Numbered from the stretch's first letter, positions 12,911 through 24,200 are shown. The stretch: 64,000 nucleotides of DNA from Castor canadensis (GCF_047511655.1 NC_133398.1:50349638-50413637), one strand, 5' to 3'. Notes: generated by a model not told the origin, from the sequence alone. Numbers and translations are program-made.

Positions 12911-13527
12911 CTCTACCTTTTGCAAGAGAATTTCTTTTTTCCTTATGATAGGATTTAACAAAACAGCATTGCTTAAGTGTGATTATGTTTTTTTTTTGTT
13001 TCTTTCTCTGTGAATATCAAAGACAAAGGAGATCAAGAAGTATATTTGTTTACTTCTATAGTCTGACAACCACATGCAATCTGACATAGATTAAGTGAAT
13101 TTTTACTCTTAATTTCAATCTAACAACAATAGATATATCAATTCTAGCACTCAATTTTAAACAAGTTGCCTATTCAGGCTTGATGTTATTTAAAAAAATA
13201 AACACATACAACAAGCTTTTATGTTAAAACTTCAATGAACAAAGGAAAATAAGAAACTGACTAAAACTAAAGAATGTATTTTTATTACATTATCTACAAT
13301 GGGAATATACACAAGCAATTATGTGAATGGCAATAATTCAGATTTTGTATGTTGCTTCATTAAGAAATATTTCAGTAAATAGATGAGCAAATATTTCTGA
13401 ATGGTCAATTTTGAGGAAAATATTGTTTTGTACTCCTGTCACAGTTACAACAGAAATGAGTTTTGTAATGGCAGAGCTTATGGAAGTATATTAGTCACTG
13501 CAAGTAATTTCCATGATGGATCTAGTC
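12911..13527. other. 3' flank of the first interferon pseudogene
   Basis: No gene is seen. The last 150 bp or so match the 3' flank of the IFN-alpha gene at 16.5-16.65 kb (shared CACAGTTACAACAGAAATGAG-type phrase), as expected for a 3' UTR. Confidence 0.55.
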
Positions 13528-14121
13528 TCATTCCTTACTCTGTAACCTTTCATGCAAGTTTGCTGAGGATGAGAAGGATCTCATGATTTGTCCTCTGACC
13601 ACCTCCCAGGAACTTGGGCTGTATTTCTTCTCTTTCAAGTAGAGTGTGATTTATGGAAGAATTTCCTCACAACCAGTGTGGAGTCCTCATGCATCAGGAG
13701 AGGCTCTTCCTCCGCCTACCTCCTGTGTCAGATTGGCTTCCAGGTCTTCCAGTTGCTGACAGTGGCCAATGCAGAATTTGTCCAGAAGGGTCTTCTTTCA
13801 AGCAGTAGATGGGTCCTTTGTGCTGAAGAGGTTGTAGATCTGCTGGGTCATCTCATGGAGGACAGAGATTGTTTGAACCTTCTGAAACTGCTTGCCATCA
13901 AACTTCTCCTAAGGGAATCCTAAGGGATTCCTCCTAAGGGATTCTAAGGGAATCCTTTCCTTCAGAAAGGACAAAATAGAGATTCTCCTCATTTGTCCCA
14001 GAATTATCAAGGCCCTTCTGTGACCAAGCCTGTGGGTCTGAGGTAAGCCACAGCTCACAGAGCAGGTTGATCTGTAGCGGATCACAACCAGGGACACCAA
14101 TAATGCAAAGAGCAGAGCCAT
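13528..14121 (-). pseudogene. IFNA: IFN-alpha pseudogene 1
   Basis: Reading from the ATG at 14121, the signal peptide ([13 protein letters not shown]...) is followed by a recognisable mature IFN-alpha start, the QMRRIS motif, [16 protein letters not shown] and a C-terminal [12 protein letters not shown] ending at a TGA (13528-13530), the usual IFN-alpha end. It is dead. The DFGFPQEEF region is replaced by a 12-base repeat expansion that adds about 8 codons and one TAG. The conserved tryptophan after it is TGA. Two compensating 1-base shifts lie in the last third. The mature N-terminus also has GLPQTH in place of CDLPQTH-type, with the Cys displaced. A typical IFN-alpha precursor is about 189 residues. 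Promoter remnants lie upstream. IFN-alpha proteins signal antiviral state through IFNAR1/2. Confidence 0.9.
13908..13956. repeat. Short tandem expansion inside IFN-alpha pseudogene 1
   Basis: Four imperfect copies of CTAAGGGATTCC (plus strand) stand one after another, with ATTCC/AATCC alternation. The working gene has one related segment here (GGATTCCCCCAAGAG on the coding strand). Confidence 0.85.
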
Positions 14122-14345
14122 TGGGGATGTTGCAGGTGTTCCTGAGGTGAGTGATCTTGATCCTTTGCCTCTAACTTCTCTGAAGACCTGCATTTGTTCA
14201 TACTTCTTTTGTGAAAACAAAAGAACTTTGATGTTTCCAAATGTCAACCCTGTTAATTTCTCCTTCTGTTTTTGCTTTTTTTTTAATGCAAGAACAGAAA
14301 TTTTTTGCATTAAAAACTTTTGCTACGGGAGTTTTGAACAGCATT
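14122..14345 (-). promoter_or_regulatory. Decayed IFN-alpha promoter and 5' UTR
   Basis: The 5' UTR still reads like the other loci (AGGTCTTCAGAGAA and CATCCCCA before the ATG). The upstream part retains GAAA-rich text, but a TATA-like TACTTAAGT as found at the other two loci is not visible. Confidence 0.65.
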
Positions 14346-14551
14346 TCTCAACCATTTTTTCATTTTTGTAAATTTTTGAGAGTATAATATCCCTCCAGGG
14401 TAATGGACAAATGTTCACTGCATCACGTTTTTCTATAGGCTGATAAACTGAGATCAGTATTCTTGTCTTGTCTCTGACAACAAGCAAAGAATTGATATTT
14501 CAAAGTATATTTCCTCCAAGTAAATAAAGTTAAATAATAAAGATAATACTC

Positions 14552-14645
14552 TAGGCTGGCCTCCAATTTATGAGTCTCCCACCTCAGCCTCCTGAACGCA
14601 GAGATTACAGGTGTGTGCCACCAAGCCTGACTCTCTTCCTCAATT
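14552..14645 (-). mobile_element. SINE fragment, 7SL/B1-like
   Basis: The plus strand shows the antisense B1/Alu-type phrase: AGGCTGGCCTCC, then CCTCAGCCTCCTGAA, then GATTACAGGTGTGTGCCACC. Confidence 0.8.
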
Positions 14646-14837
14646 TTTGCTAAATATACACAGATCTGCCTATTAGCCATTTAAAACAAATGATTTCATA
14701 TCATTTGTTTTAAAGAGAGGATGCACGTGACCACAATTTAAGGTGCATCTTTGGTGGTGCTGGTCCCAGGAATAATTTCTGCTGTGCAGTGAGGACTTCT
14801 CTCCCACCCTCCTGTTTATACTTCCCCCATATCTAGG

Positions 14838-14942
14838 ATGATGACATGTGCTTGTCACCACACCCAGCTTGAAAACTTTTTTTCCTGTCCATGCCTCCCA
14901 AGTAGCTGGATGGCAGGCATAAGCCACTGTGCCTCGCTTCAC
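14838..14942 (-). mobile_element. SINE fragment, 7SL/B1-like (diverged)
   Basis: A diverged antisense phrase, TGCCTCCCAAGTAGCTGGATGG followed by CATAAGCCACTGTGCC in broken form, marks a second 7SL-type SINE. Between it and the previous SINE, 14646-14837 shows nothing recognisable. Confidence 0.65.
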
Positions 14943-15179
14943 TCCTCCTTACTCTTAATGTATGATTATTCTTTTAAGGTCAGTTTTCATACAAAAGTCA
15001 ACACCACAGAAAGCAGGAACTGTGCATCTAATGGTCACCTCTGTATCCAAAAGGCAACAAACATCCTTACATAGAGGATGTCTGTTTTTACTTGTTTCTT
15101 ACATTTAATAGTAATTAGCATGATAGTAGTTTCATTTATTCTTGCAAAATCAATATGGAGATTCTATGGGGGAAATTAA

Positions 15180-16060
15180 TGTGTGTTGATAACTTGGATT
15201 TGTAAGGATCTCCAAATCCTGAACTGCAAAATGCCAAAAGATCAATGAAAAATAGGCAATAGATCTAAGAACACAATTCTCAAGAGGAGAAACATAAATG
15301 GTCAACAGGTACATGGAAAATGCTCAAGATTACTAATCTCCAAGGAAATGTAGAACAATGCAACATGAACATATCATGTCACCTAGAAAGAAAGGCAATT
15401 GTCAAAAAAGACTAAAGAGAAAGTTTTGCCAAGGAGAAGGGAATCCTTGCACACTATTTGTGGCTTAGAAATTAGTAAGTAAGAAAAGACAGTATAGAGG
15501 TTCATTGAAACATTAAAAGTAAAATTACCATAAATTCAGCAATCTCAATACTGTTTATATATATCCAAAAACAATGAAATCATCCTGGGGCAGAGACACC
15601 CACACTCCCATGTTTGTGCAGCACTATTTTCAGTGGGCAAGAGATGGAAATGCTCTGAGTGTCCATCCACAGATGAACAGATAAAGAAAATGTGGGATAT
15701 ACACACCATGAAATGTTCAGCTGTAAAAAGAATGTAAACCTAACATTCGCAACAACATGGATGGATTTGGAGGAAATGTTGTTAAGTGAATTAGGTCTGG
15801 TATAGGCATACAAGTACCTAATAATTGCACCCCTATATGGAATCTAATAGTGTTGATCTCGTACAAGTTGAAAATAGAGGGTGGTTGTCAGAGACCTGAG
15901 AGAACAGAAGGTAGGGGAAGGGTAGAAAAACATTACCAAAGGGCAAAAAATACAATCTGATAGGACCAAATGCTCGGGTATACTGTCAAACAATCTCGTG
16001 ACTACATATAGTAATACAATATGCAGTAATATACTGCACACTTCAGAAAGTTAGAGGAAT
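15180..16060 (+). mobile_element. Old LINE-1 3' end (copy B of the duplication)
   Basis: ORF2 C-terminal and 3' UTR text of an old mammalian L1 is visible (ACACTCCCATGTTTGTGCAG, GATAAAGAAAATGTGGG, ATGGATTTGGAGG). The same old L1 3' end precedes the interferon locus at 48.09-48.76 kb, so it was already there when the block duplicated. From 14943 to 15179 nothing is recognised. Confidence 0.8.
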
Positions 16061-16299
16061 GGATTTTGAGGATTTTCACCAGAAAGGTAAATGATGAAGG
16101 AGAAAAATATGTTTACCCTGATTTAAATATTACCCAATGAATATGTGTATAGATGTTGTAATGTAATCCTTTCATGTGTAAAAATTTAAGTTTTTATGTA
16201 TGAGTTTAAAAGTAGTTTAAGAAATTTAAAAAGGAAAGAAAGAAGTAACAATTCCCAATCTACTATTCTAAAAATTTGATGAAGAAAGCAAAATAAATT

Positions 16300-16647
16300 A
16301 ATGGTATATATTAAAAATATTTTATTAGATTAAATCCAATGTAAAGTTGTACATGATATTATATAGATAAAATAATTTAAATCTTATACATGTGGAAATA
16401 AATACATATTTATGTAAATAATGAATATAACTACATGAATATGAGAAACAAATGCCTATAGAGTTGAACAAAATGTTGCTTAATGCTGCTGAAACCATTT
16501 GACATACAGATTGAATTCATGTCACAATTACAGCAGAAATGAGTCTTTGTAATTGCAGAATTGTGGAAATAGTTTCAAATGCATTAGTCATTGAGAGTCA
16601 TTTAATTGTTGGATCAGGTCTCATTCTTAAATGTTCTTGCAAGTTTG
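16300..16647 (-). promoter_or_regulatory. IFN-alpha 3' UTR: AU-rich elements and polyadenylation signal
   Basis: On the minus strand, downstream of the stop, the sequence has several ATTTA/TATTTATT elements (around 16396-16430), which in interferon mRNAs promote rapid decay, and an AATAAA hexamer (plus-strand TTTATT at 16321-16326). The use of this hexamer is inferred from position. Confidence 0.6.
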
Positions 16648-17178
16648 CTAAGAGAAGGCTTTCATGATTTCTGCTCTGACAACCTCCCAGGCACAAGGGC
16701 TGTATTTCTTCTCTTCCAGGTAGAGAGTGATCCTGTGGAAGTAATTCCTCACAGCCAGTGTGGAGTCCTCATGCATCTGAGGAGGTTCTTCCTCCTTCAC
16801 CTCCTGTGTCAGACAAGCTTCCAAGTCTTTCAGCTGCTGAGAGAGGCCAGTGCAGAATTTGTGTAAAAGTGTATTATCCCAAGCAGCAGAGGAGGCCTTT
16901 GTGCTGAAGAGGTTGTAGATCTGCTGGGTCATCTCATGGAGGACAGAGATGGCTTGAGCGTTCTGGACCTGGTTACAATTGAACTCCTCTTGGGGGAATC
17001 CAAAGTCATTTCTGTCCTTCATGCAGGAGAAAGGAGAGATTCTCCTCATTTGTCCCAGGAGTATCAAGGCCCTCTTATTTCCCAGACCAAAGGTCTCAGG
17101 CAGGTCACAACCCAGGGAACAAGCTGATCTGCAGCTGAGTACCACCAGGGCCACTAGTAAAGCAAAGGACAAGGCCAT
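16648..17178 (-). CDS. IFNA: Interferon alpha, uninterrupted but with shortened C-terminus
   Basis: Encodes 176 residues. Residues 1-23 are a hydrophobic signal peptide ending CSLG. The mature chain starts at the expected Cys1, and the four disulfide cysteines sit at mature 1, 29, 99 and 139 (pairs 1-99 and 29-139 in the family). Helix motifs [40 protein letters not shown] and [11 protein letters not shown] are all present. The start is fixed by this signal peptide and by the promoter 90-200 bp upstream. The usual family length is about 189; here translation stops right after mature residue 153 (AFS). A 4-base deletion relative to both sister loci creates an in-frame TAG and removes about 13 residues. 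Extra cysteines are at mature 45 and 86. The secreted cytokine acts on IFNAR1/2. It is single-exon as usual. Whether it is active cannot be told from sequence. Confidence 0.92.
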   Translation of the reverse strand: MALSFALLVALVVLSCRSACSLGCDLPETFGLGNKRALILLGQMRRISPFSCMKDRNDFGFPQEEFNCNQVQNAQAISVLHEMTQQIYNLFSTKASSAAWDNTLLHKFCTGLSQQLKDLEACLTQEVKEEEPPQMHEDSTLAVRNYFHRITLYLEEKKYSPCAWEVVRAEIMKAFS

Positions 17179-17259
17179 TGGGGATGTTGCAGATGCTGCT
17201 GGCCTGGCTGAGGTGGGTGATCCTGGACCTCAGCTCTAGGTTCTCTGAAGACCTGATGT

Positions 17260-17372
17260 GCTCAGTTGACTTAAGTAGGGAACGTTCCATGTTGCATTTT
17301 CTGATTGCCCTCCCCTTACTTTCTGCTTCTCCTTTTACTTCCTTTATGCATTTTCTACTTGCATTTTGCACA
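17260..17372 (-). promoter_or_regulatory. IFN-alpha promoter: virus-response element and TATA-like box
   Basis: The minus strand carries a GAAA-rich virus-response region (17312-17370; includes GAGAAGCAGAAAGTAAG and AAAGGAAGTAAAAGGAG), the kind of site bound by IRF3/IRF7 in IFN-alpha promoters. After it come a 10-bp palindrome GGAACGTTCC (17279-17288) and the TATA-like TACTTAAGT (17269-17277), about 92-99 bases upstream of the ATG. The layout and the following AGGTCTTCAGAGAACCT leader match known IFN-alpha promoters. Confidence 0.85.
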
Positions 17373-18574
17373 GTGCTTCTCACTCACTTTGGTTTTCATT
17401 ATCACTTCCTCAGTTCCCCTTCTAAATCTTTGGTAGAAAATTATTTCTTACTAAAATTGTAACTAAATTTAACAGACATATATATATATAGTATCTACAG
17501 CTGTACTATAGACATGAAAAGAGTTAAGTTTACTTTTCTTATAAAAGAACAGTTAAGGATGACATAGATTAAGCTAACAAAGCTAAAGTCTTTTGAACTT
17601 TAATTTTACAATTAAATATTTAGAGTTTTTAAATTCAATTTATATATGTAAGTTATATGTATCAAATTATGTGGAATTAATTGATGGAATAATATACTTC
17701 AAAACCATGAAAGCTATTTGAAAGGTGAAAAATTGAATCCTTTTCCTCACCTAGCTTGGTTGGAATTTATTTTTACTTTTGTTTCATGTGGAAAAATAAT
17801 TTTAATTTCACTAGCAGTTATTTGTCCAAGCAGTGTCACCAGCTTTCTTTGAGGATTTCACAAAATTACTGATGTGTTATTAAAACACTTTGGTAGAATT
17901 ATAGGATAGTATATCAACTGTATGCTTTAATTTTAAAATCCTGCCATATACTTATAAGTTTTGATGCTCAACTATCACCAGATCCAACAATATAGCCAAT
18001 CACAGCCCATATCATTTAAAGGTCTCCTGTAAGAATATGACTTTGAGATCAAACAAATGAGGAAATTTCTCCCTTAACCCATCTATTCATCACGTGTTCT
18101 AATCTTTCAAACACTTTTTTCTATCTTCCATGAAGAAAATGTCAATTCTTATTTTGTGACTCAGATACTAACCCAACAGGAAAAAAGAACCTGACTTTGT
18201 TGGATAGAATCAGTCTTTGGAGTAAAACAGACCATCATACCTTCTCAGATTTGTGCAATTCTGAAGAACAAATTTTTGCATCATTAGAAGTGATGTCAAG
18301 ACCAACAATAACGTGATTATTTCAATATCATTAATTTGAATCTTTCTTTGCATATTTGAATTTAACCATAACTTACCCAAGTGAATTTCACAGGATCTAA
18401 GTTAAGGAGATTCTTATCAAACAAAAGAAATCACCTTTGTTGTAAGCTCATAATGGAAAAATATTTTGTGAGGGGAGTTAGGTATCCTTAGCCCATTAGA
18501 TAACTTCTTTTTCATTGTTCGGAATGGGAAATGGGAATATGTTGGGTTTTTTAGGGGGGTGGTTGGTTTTTGTT

Positions 18575-18685
18575 TGTTTTGTTTTGGTACTGATATTTGG
18601 ACCCATGGTCTCAGGCATGTGTTCTACCACTAGAGCCAATTCCCTAACTGTTATAGGACCATATTTAACAAATCAGCTCTTTAAA
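18575..18685 (-). mobile_element. SINE, tRNA-derived ID-like (copy B)
   Basis: The antisense phrase GGTACTGATATTTGGACCC ... TGTTCTACCACTAGAGCC is the rodent tRNA-derived SINE internal promoter region. The counterpart is at 51300-51385. Confidence 0.75.
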
Positions 18686-19789
18686 AACTCTGTAATAGTC
18701 TTACTTACTATGTTATCATCAGTATTCAGTGTAATCATTCAAGAGTAATTTATACAGCTGCAGTTCCTTAGATTTTCCCTTCATACTGGTAGGTATTCTT
18801 ATAGACCTTATCTTTCATTTCATGAATAGTCTTATCCTTTGATTCTTTGGGGTCTCCAGACACAAACAGATATGAGAAGGGAATTTTGCTTCTTCTATTT
18901 CTACCAGTTTCTATGAGACAATGAATTCCATTTCAGATTGATTTTAAATCTTGTCATATAATAAATAGCATACTACTTCAAGTTTAAAATCAATGGATTT
19001 GGTGCCTATGGGCACAATAGCTCTCATTCTTCTTCATACATGTACATACTCTCACTTCTGTTTACTAGATATACAGCCAGACATTTGACCTGGAATACCT
19101 GATTACATCTTCAGGAACTTGTAAAATACTTTTGAGCAGGGAAGCTGTTTTTTCAACCTGTGTCCTGGCATTTTAGCCAGGTGTTTATCACTTTAGGAGC
19201 TTAGTTTATGTTTATGAAGAAATCATCCTTGTGATAATCGGAGAAATAGGAATACATAGTACATTTCTGATTTGAGAGGACAGTATATCTAATTGTAAAT
19301 ACTTCATGGTCCTTCAAGGAAAGTTATCATTGAAGTTTTTCAGAGAAATATGGAAAAGAAAACCATTTTGCATTGGGACACTTTCATCAAGTTTGTACTT
19401 TTATTATTTATAATATCAGGATGAGTGGGTCTAGTACCCAATGGAATTCTGACACTCTAATTTTGTTTTCATGATCCTCAAGGACCTACAGAGAGCTACC
19501 TGATGGTGGACTCTCCACTCTTCATGTATTAAGGACACAACTTGAATTTTGCAATGTGGTGCAAGACCTCTTACTTATATTCTTTGCTCTTTGCTACCTT
19601 GAACCTGTGTATTCAGGAACTAATATAAGTGCTTCTTTCAAAGAGTAAATGATGCTAAGTATTTAATGACATCTTCCCTGGGATTAAATTGTGAAATTAG
19701 ACGTTGGGATGGAATTTTTGAATGATGTGTTTGCAGCAAGAAAATTTGTTAGTTTTCCTCCTAAAATACATTAGTGCAAACAGTGTAAA

Positions 19790-19890
19790 AGTAAAGAATG
19801 GAGTGAGGGTGTATTTCAAGTAGTAGAGCACCTGCCTAGCAAGTGCAGACTCAACTACTGCTCTGATACCAATAAAGAAAAACAAAATGC
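19790..19890 (+). mobile_element. SINE, tRNA-derived ID-like (copy B)
   Basis: The phrase GTAGAGCACCTGCCTAGCAAG is diagnostic for the rodent tRNA-derived SINE; an A-rich tail follows. The counterpart is at 52560-52650. Confidence 0.85.
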
Positions 19891-20029
19891 AAAATTGAAG
19901 AGTGGTCTTATGCAAGGAAGTTCTTTAAAAATAGACTTCCTTCCCACCATCTTTACATACTGGTGTCACGAGAATAATTTACCCCAACTAAATATGGATG
20001 GTTGTCTTGTGCCTTGAACAAATTAAAGA

Positions 20030-20249
20030 TCTGCCTACAGAAACAGGTGGTTTCTGTCTTCTTGGTTTGGATGATATTCCCATTTTCCAAGGACGTTTGA
20101 AAACGAATCCGTCAATTAGGCAGTTGTGAGAGGGGATTCTTTTCAGCTGACTTAAGAGCTGAAGGGCATCCCTGTTTTCCAGGCCACGCCTCCAAGGCGT
20201 GTGCCCCAAGGGAGCAGGCTGGGCTGGAGCTGAGCATCACTCCTGCCAT
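20030..20249 (-). pseudogene. Divergent type I interferon relic, 5' half (copy B)
   Basis: From an ATG at 20249 the minus strand has a signal-peptide-like end (SPACSLG), then, after a frame change, ENRDALQLLSQLKRIPSHNCL, which aligns with the [20 protein letters not shown] segment of IFN-omega/alpha. It breaks off near 20030. Compared with copy C (53349-53960), the 3' half is missing and the sequence joins directly to upstream flank. The subfamily is unclear; it looks nearer to IFN-omega or the IFN-delta/tau kind than to IFN-alpha, but this rests on few residues. Confidence 0.65.
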
Positions 20250-20660
20250 GAGCAGGTGTGAGCACAGTGAGTTTGGCGATTCTCTCTACGGCCTCTAGGG
20301 GGTGAGCTGGCGGCTCTCAGGATTAGGGAGTCCGGCAGCAGGAGAGCGAGGCGCTGGCAGCTGGCCATGTCGCCCTGTGCTGCTTTCATATTTAATCCTC
20401 CAGGACGGCCGCTCCGGACGTCAGAGCAGCCAGGCTCCGCCAGCGCCCGGGACGGCGTGTTCGTGGGCAGCAGCGCGGGGCCGCACTTTGGGGACGTCCG
20501 CGGCTTTGGGCTGCCACTGCGGGGAAACCCAGGAGGCTGAGTTGTAGAAAAGGACTCCAAGGTCAGGGAGGGGAGCTTGGGGTTTAGTGATGGGGGCTTT
20601 GCTGAGGCCAGAGGGTCCTGTCCGGAGGGGAGCCATAGTTTATGTGGTATGTAAGCTGGT
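20232..20660. other. CpG-rich block (copy B, best preserved)
   Basis: Roughly thirty CpGs crowd into 20.09-20.56 kb, while the surrounding sequence is nearly CpG-free. It starts right at the 5' end of the interferon relic. Open frames on both strands (minus 20237-20560, plus 20302-20547) are not preserved in copy A and have no known domain. It could be an old promoter island or an inserted GC-rich piece. Copy C has lost about 310 bp of it. Confidence 0.7.
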
Positions 20661-21240
20661 GGTGGCCTCTTTTTGATTCTTTCATGTCCTGAGTAACTGT
20701 TTCTCGCCTATCCAGTTTCCTACTTTTATTTTGTATGGGAAATGTGTCTGTCTTTATGTCTGTGGTAAATTGGAAATTTTTGGATCCACGTGAGATTGTA
20801 ATATTCATAAAACCCAGCGGAAAGTTACATGGAGATAGGTAAAAGAATTATTATCGGCTGTCCCAATGAACTAAATTGTTAATCTGCTGCAGTAAACTCG
20901 TGTGAGGACACAAATTCAATACCGTGTTAAAACCAATAATCTCCAAGAATCATTATATCATAATTCGTAGTGAGATATTTTGATGAAGTACTGAGTTCCT
21001 TAACTAATTCTGCCCAACAGATTAACAACTGTGTAATTTACCAGTGGTTAAGTATTACTAATTAAAATCATGATGAACTGTAATTGCAATACTTATCGTA
21101 TTGTATTACTGTAATTTAATATGAACATCTTTGATATATTAACATGATTTTTTGAATTGCATTGGTTCCATAAAAGCTACTAAGGAAATTATTTGCAAAC
21201 CGAAAAGAGTATTGAAGGACTAACCAACATGCTTTTCCTG
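20661..21240. repeat. Tail of the duplicated unit (copy B)
   Basis: Matches 11400-12000 and 54060-54610 (shared GTTTCCTACTTTTATTTTGTATGGGAA-type phrase, CATAAAAGCTAC, AACATGCTTTTCC). No gene is seen. The match ends where the L1 at 21.25 kb begins. Confidence 0.85.
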
Positions 21241-21245
21241 ATCTA

Positions 21246-24200
21246 GCATAGCTGGGGGGCTGATTGTACCTCTTCTGGACAAAACTGACAGCCAGATACA
21301 TGGAGGGGCTATTTTCCTTTTGCCTGGGGGTGAGGGGCAGAACATGATGCTGAAAAAGCCTGTACTGGGGTAAAGCATCTCATCAGCCCCTGTGGGGAAA
21401 GCCAGCAGTGCATTACCTTGGAGGAACTGGGAGCAAGCTGAAACTGAGAGTCTCACCAAGAGAAAAGCTCATTTCTAACTCACAGGCTTGTCCTGTGAGT
21501 GGAAGGGGCTGGTGACAGCTCATTTACCAACCCCTCATGGGACCACTTCTGAGAACCTGCCTGGTCCAGAGGCTCCACCCCACTAAGGAAGTCCGGGCTC
21601 AAACACCCAGAGCGGAACCCACCCAAAGCTGCCTGATAGGGAAAAACAACACTCATGGGCATGCAACCCAACATACCAACCTTAAGATGGGACAGTGTTG
21701 GCCAAAGCCCTATAAAAAATAAAAGCATTGCCACCTCAACCTGTAATCAGAGAAAAGAGTCTAGAACATTCATTGAACTGATCTTTTATTTTATTTTTCA
21801 TTTTTTGTTTTCAATTTTTTTATTTTAACTTTTATTTTCTTCATTTTTTTCTTCCATTTTACTGTTACCTAACTCCCTTCTCCATTCTGAACTAACACTA
21901 ACTCATTCAGCCCTCTATTGCCCCACTTTCTTTTCAATACCCCAATTTATAGCCCTCTCTTCCACAATGACTGAACTGCACCTCAACACACACTAGGGAC
22001 TTAGTACCCTAGAACTCCCACACCTCACACCCCTCACACCATCCCCCTTTCCTGCCCCTTCCTCCTGCACCAGCTCTTTCAATACCTAAGTATCCACCTC
22101 TACCCAAACAACTGTTATCCTCCTAATCTCCATTGCGTACAGATAATATCACCAAGAAGCTCACTACATATTTTGTAAATAACTGGTCTGGCATTGAATC
22201 AGCGAATTTGTTATTGCTAATTTATATCACATAGTCAGGGAACAGAAGTAACACATTAACCTAGCTAACAACTAAGCCAGTCATAGCACAGTAAGTGAGT
22301 CAAGTGGAAGATAACAGGTGATTAAAATCTTTAATTAGCCACTCAACAGCATAGAAGCACAGTACATCATAGAAGCATGGAGAGTAGGAGGCCAGGAAAT
22401 CCTTACCCCTCAAAAGATCAACAATTCAACAGAGGATTTAGTGAGAAGTGAAGGAAATGAATACTCAGTTCCTGACCCCAACAGAACAATGATAAATATC
22501 ACCAAAGAGCTCAGTGATGTCCACAAAAAAAATCCCTCAAAGAAGAAATTATAGACAAGATCACTGAGAAACTCATGGAGAAGCTACAAGACATGGCTCA
22601 ACAGAAAGTACAAGATGCACTCAGGAAAAATCAACACACAACAACTAAAAAACTTGAGAAGACACAGAAACAACTAAATGAACACAAAGAAGACTATGAC
22701 AAACTCCAAAGTGAAACAAAGAAGACTATAAAAAAAGAGACATATGAAATAAAGAAGACAACAGAAGATATGAAAGAAGAATTTAACAAAGACATAGAAA
22801 ACCTCAGAAAAGAAATCAAACAGAAACCTTGGAAATAAAAATTCCTTAAATCAAATAAAAAATAAAGGAGAAAGCCACCCCAGCAAACTCCAACAAGTAG
22901 AAGAAAGAGTCTCAGAACTTGAAGACAAATTAAGTTTTAAAGAAAAAACAGAAGAATTCTTAGAAAAGACTCAAAAGCTGTGAAAGGAATACAGAATACA
23001 GGGTGACTCCATCAAAATGCCAAACCTGTGAATCATGGATGTCAGGAAGAAGTGGTGCAAGCCAAAGGGATAGATAATATATTCAACAAAATAATAGCAG
23101 AAAATTTTCTAAATCTCAAGAAAGAGTTGTGCTTTCAGGTACAGGAAACCTCCAGGACACCAAACAGGCTTTACCAAAATAGAATCTCTCCATGGCATAT
23201 TATCATTAAAACAGCACAGAGAACAGAGAAAGAATATTGAAGACTATAAGAGAGAAAAACAAATAACTCATAAAGGTAAACTCATCAAAATAACAGCAGA
23301 CTTCTCAACTGAAACCTTAAAAGCAAGAAGGGCACAGAGTGAGGCATTTCAAACACTGATACTCTATCCAGTGAAACTATCATTCAAAATTGATGGAAGA
23401 ATACAATTCTTTCATGATAAACAGAAACCAAAACAATATATGACAACCAAATAACCACTACAGAAGATTCTGAAAGGAATCCTACACATAGAAGATGAAT
23501 CAAACAAAGCCATGAAAGGACGGAAAGTATTAAATCTCATGAGAAGAACAGGCAAGCACTCAGAAAGTAGCATTGAATTGGTTGAACACACTCAAATCCT
23601 TAAACAACAAAAACAACTAAATGGCAGGAATCACCATATACCTATCAATACTAACACTGAATGTTAATGGATTCAACTCCTCCATCAAAAGAAACCATTT
23701 GGCAAACTGGATTAAAAAGGAAGAACTGACAACCTGTTGTTACAAGAGACTCACCTTATTGACAGAAACAAACACTGGCTTAGGATGAAAAGCTAATAGC
23801 CCCCTAAAACAGGCAGGAGTAGCAATACTTATATCAGATAAAATGGACTGCAAACATAAATTACTCAAAAGAGATAAAGAAAGTCACTTAATACTAATAA
23901 ACGGAGAAATACATCCTGAGTAAATAACAATTATCAACTTATATGTATCCAATGTCAATACACCCAACTTCAATAAACATATGCTAATGGACTTAAAACC
24001 ACATATAGGCCCTGACACAATGGTAGTGGTAGATTTTAATACCACTCTATTAACAATAAATAGGTCATCCAGAAAAAAACATCAAAAAAGAAATTCTAGA
24101 AGTAAATGACATCATAGATCTAATGGAACTGACAGATGTCTACAGGGTATTCAATCCTGCAACAACACAATATACATTCTTCTCAACAGCCCATGGAACT

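Larger units (their letters stand above)
17380..20029. other. Interferon upstream flank, duplicated at 50.07-52.79 kb
   Basis: No gene is seen. Nearly the whole stretch has a collinear, diverged copy at 50.07-52.79 kb, including two SINEs at matching places. Short shared phrases such as ACAGACCATCATACCTTCTCAG recur in both. Confidence 0.85.

Noticed and set aside
13588-13923. 111-residue plus-strand frame
   Set aside because: It is the antisense shadow of IFN-alpha pseudogene 1.
19800-19870. tRNA-like sequence
   Set aside because: It is the tRNA-derived head of a rodent SINE with an A-rich tail, not a tRNA gene.
20237-20560. 107-residue open frame in the CpG-rich block
   Set aside because: It is not kept in copy A, has no domain, and GC-rich sequence opens frames by chance.
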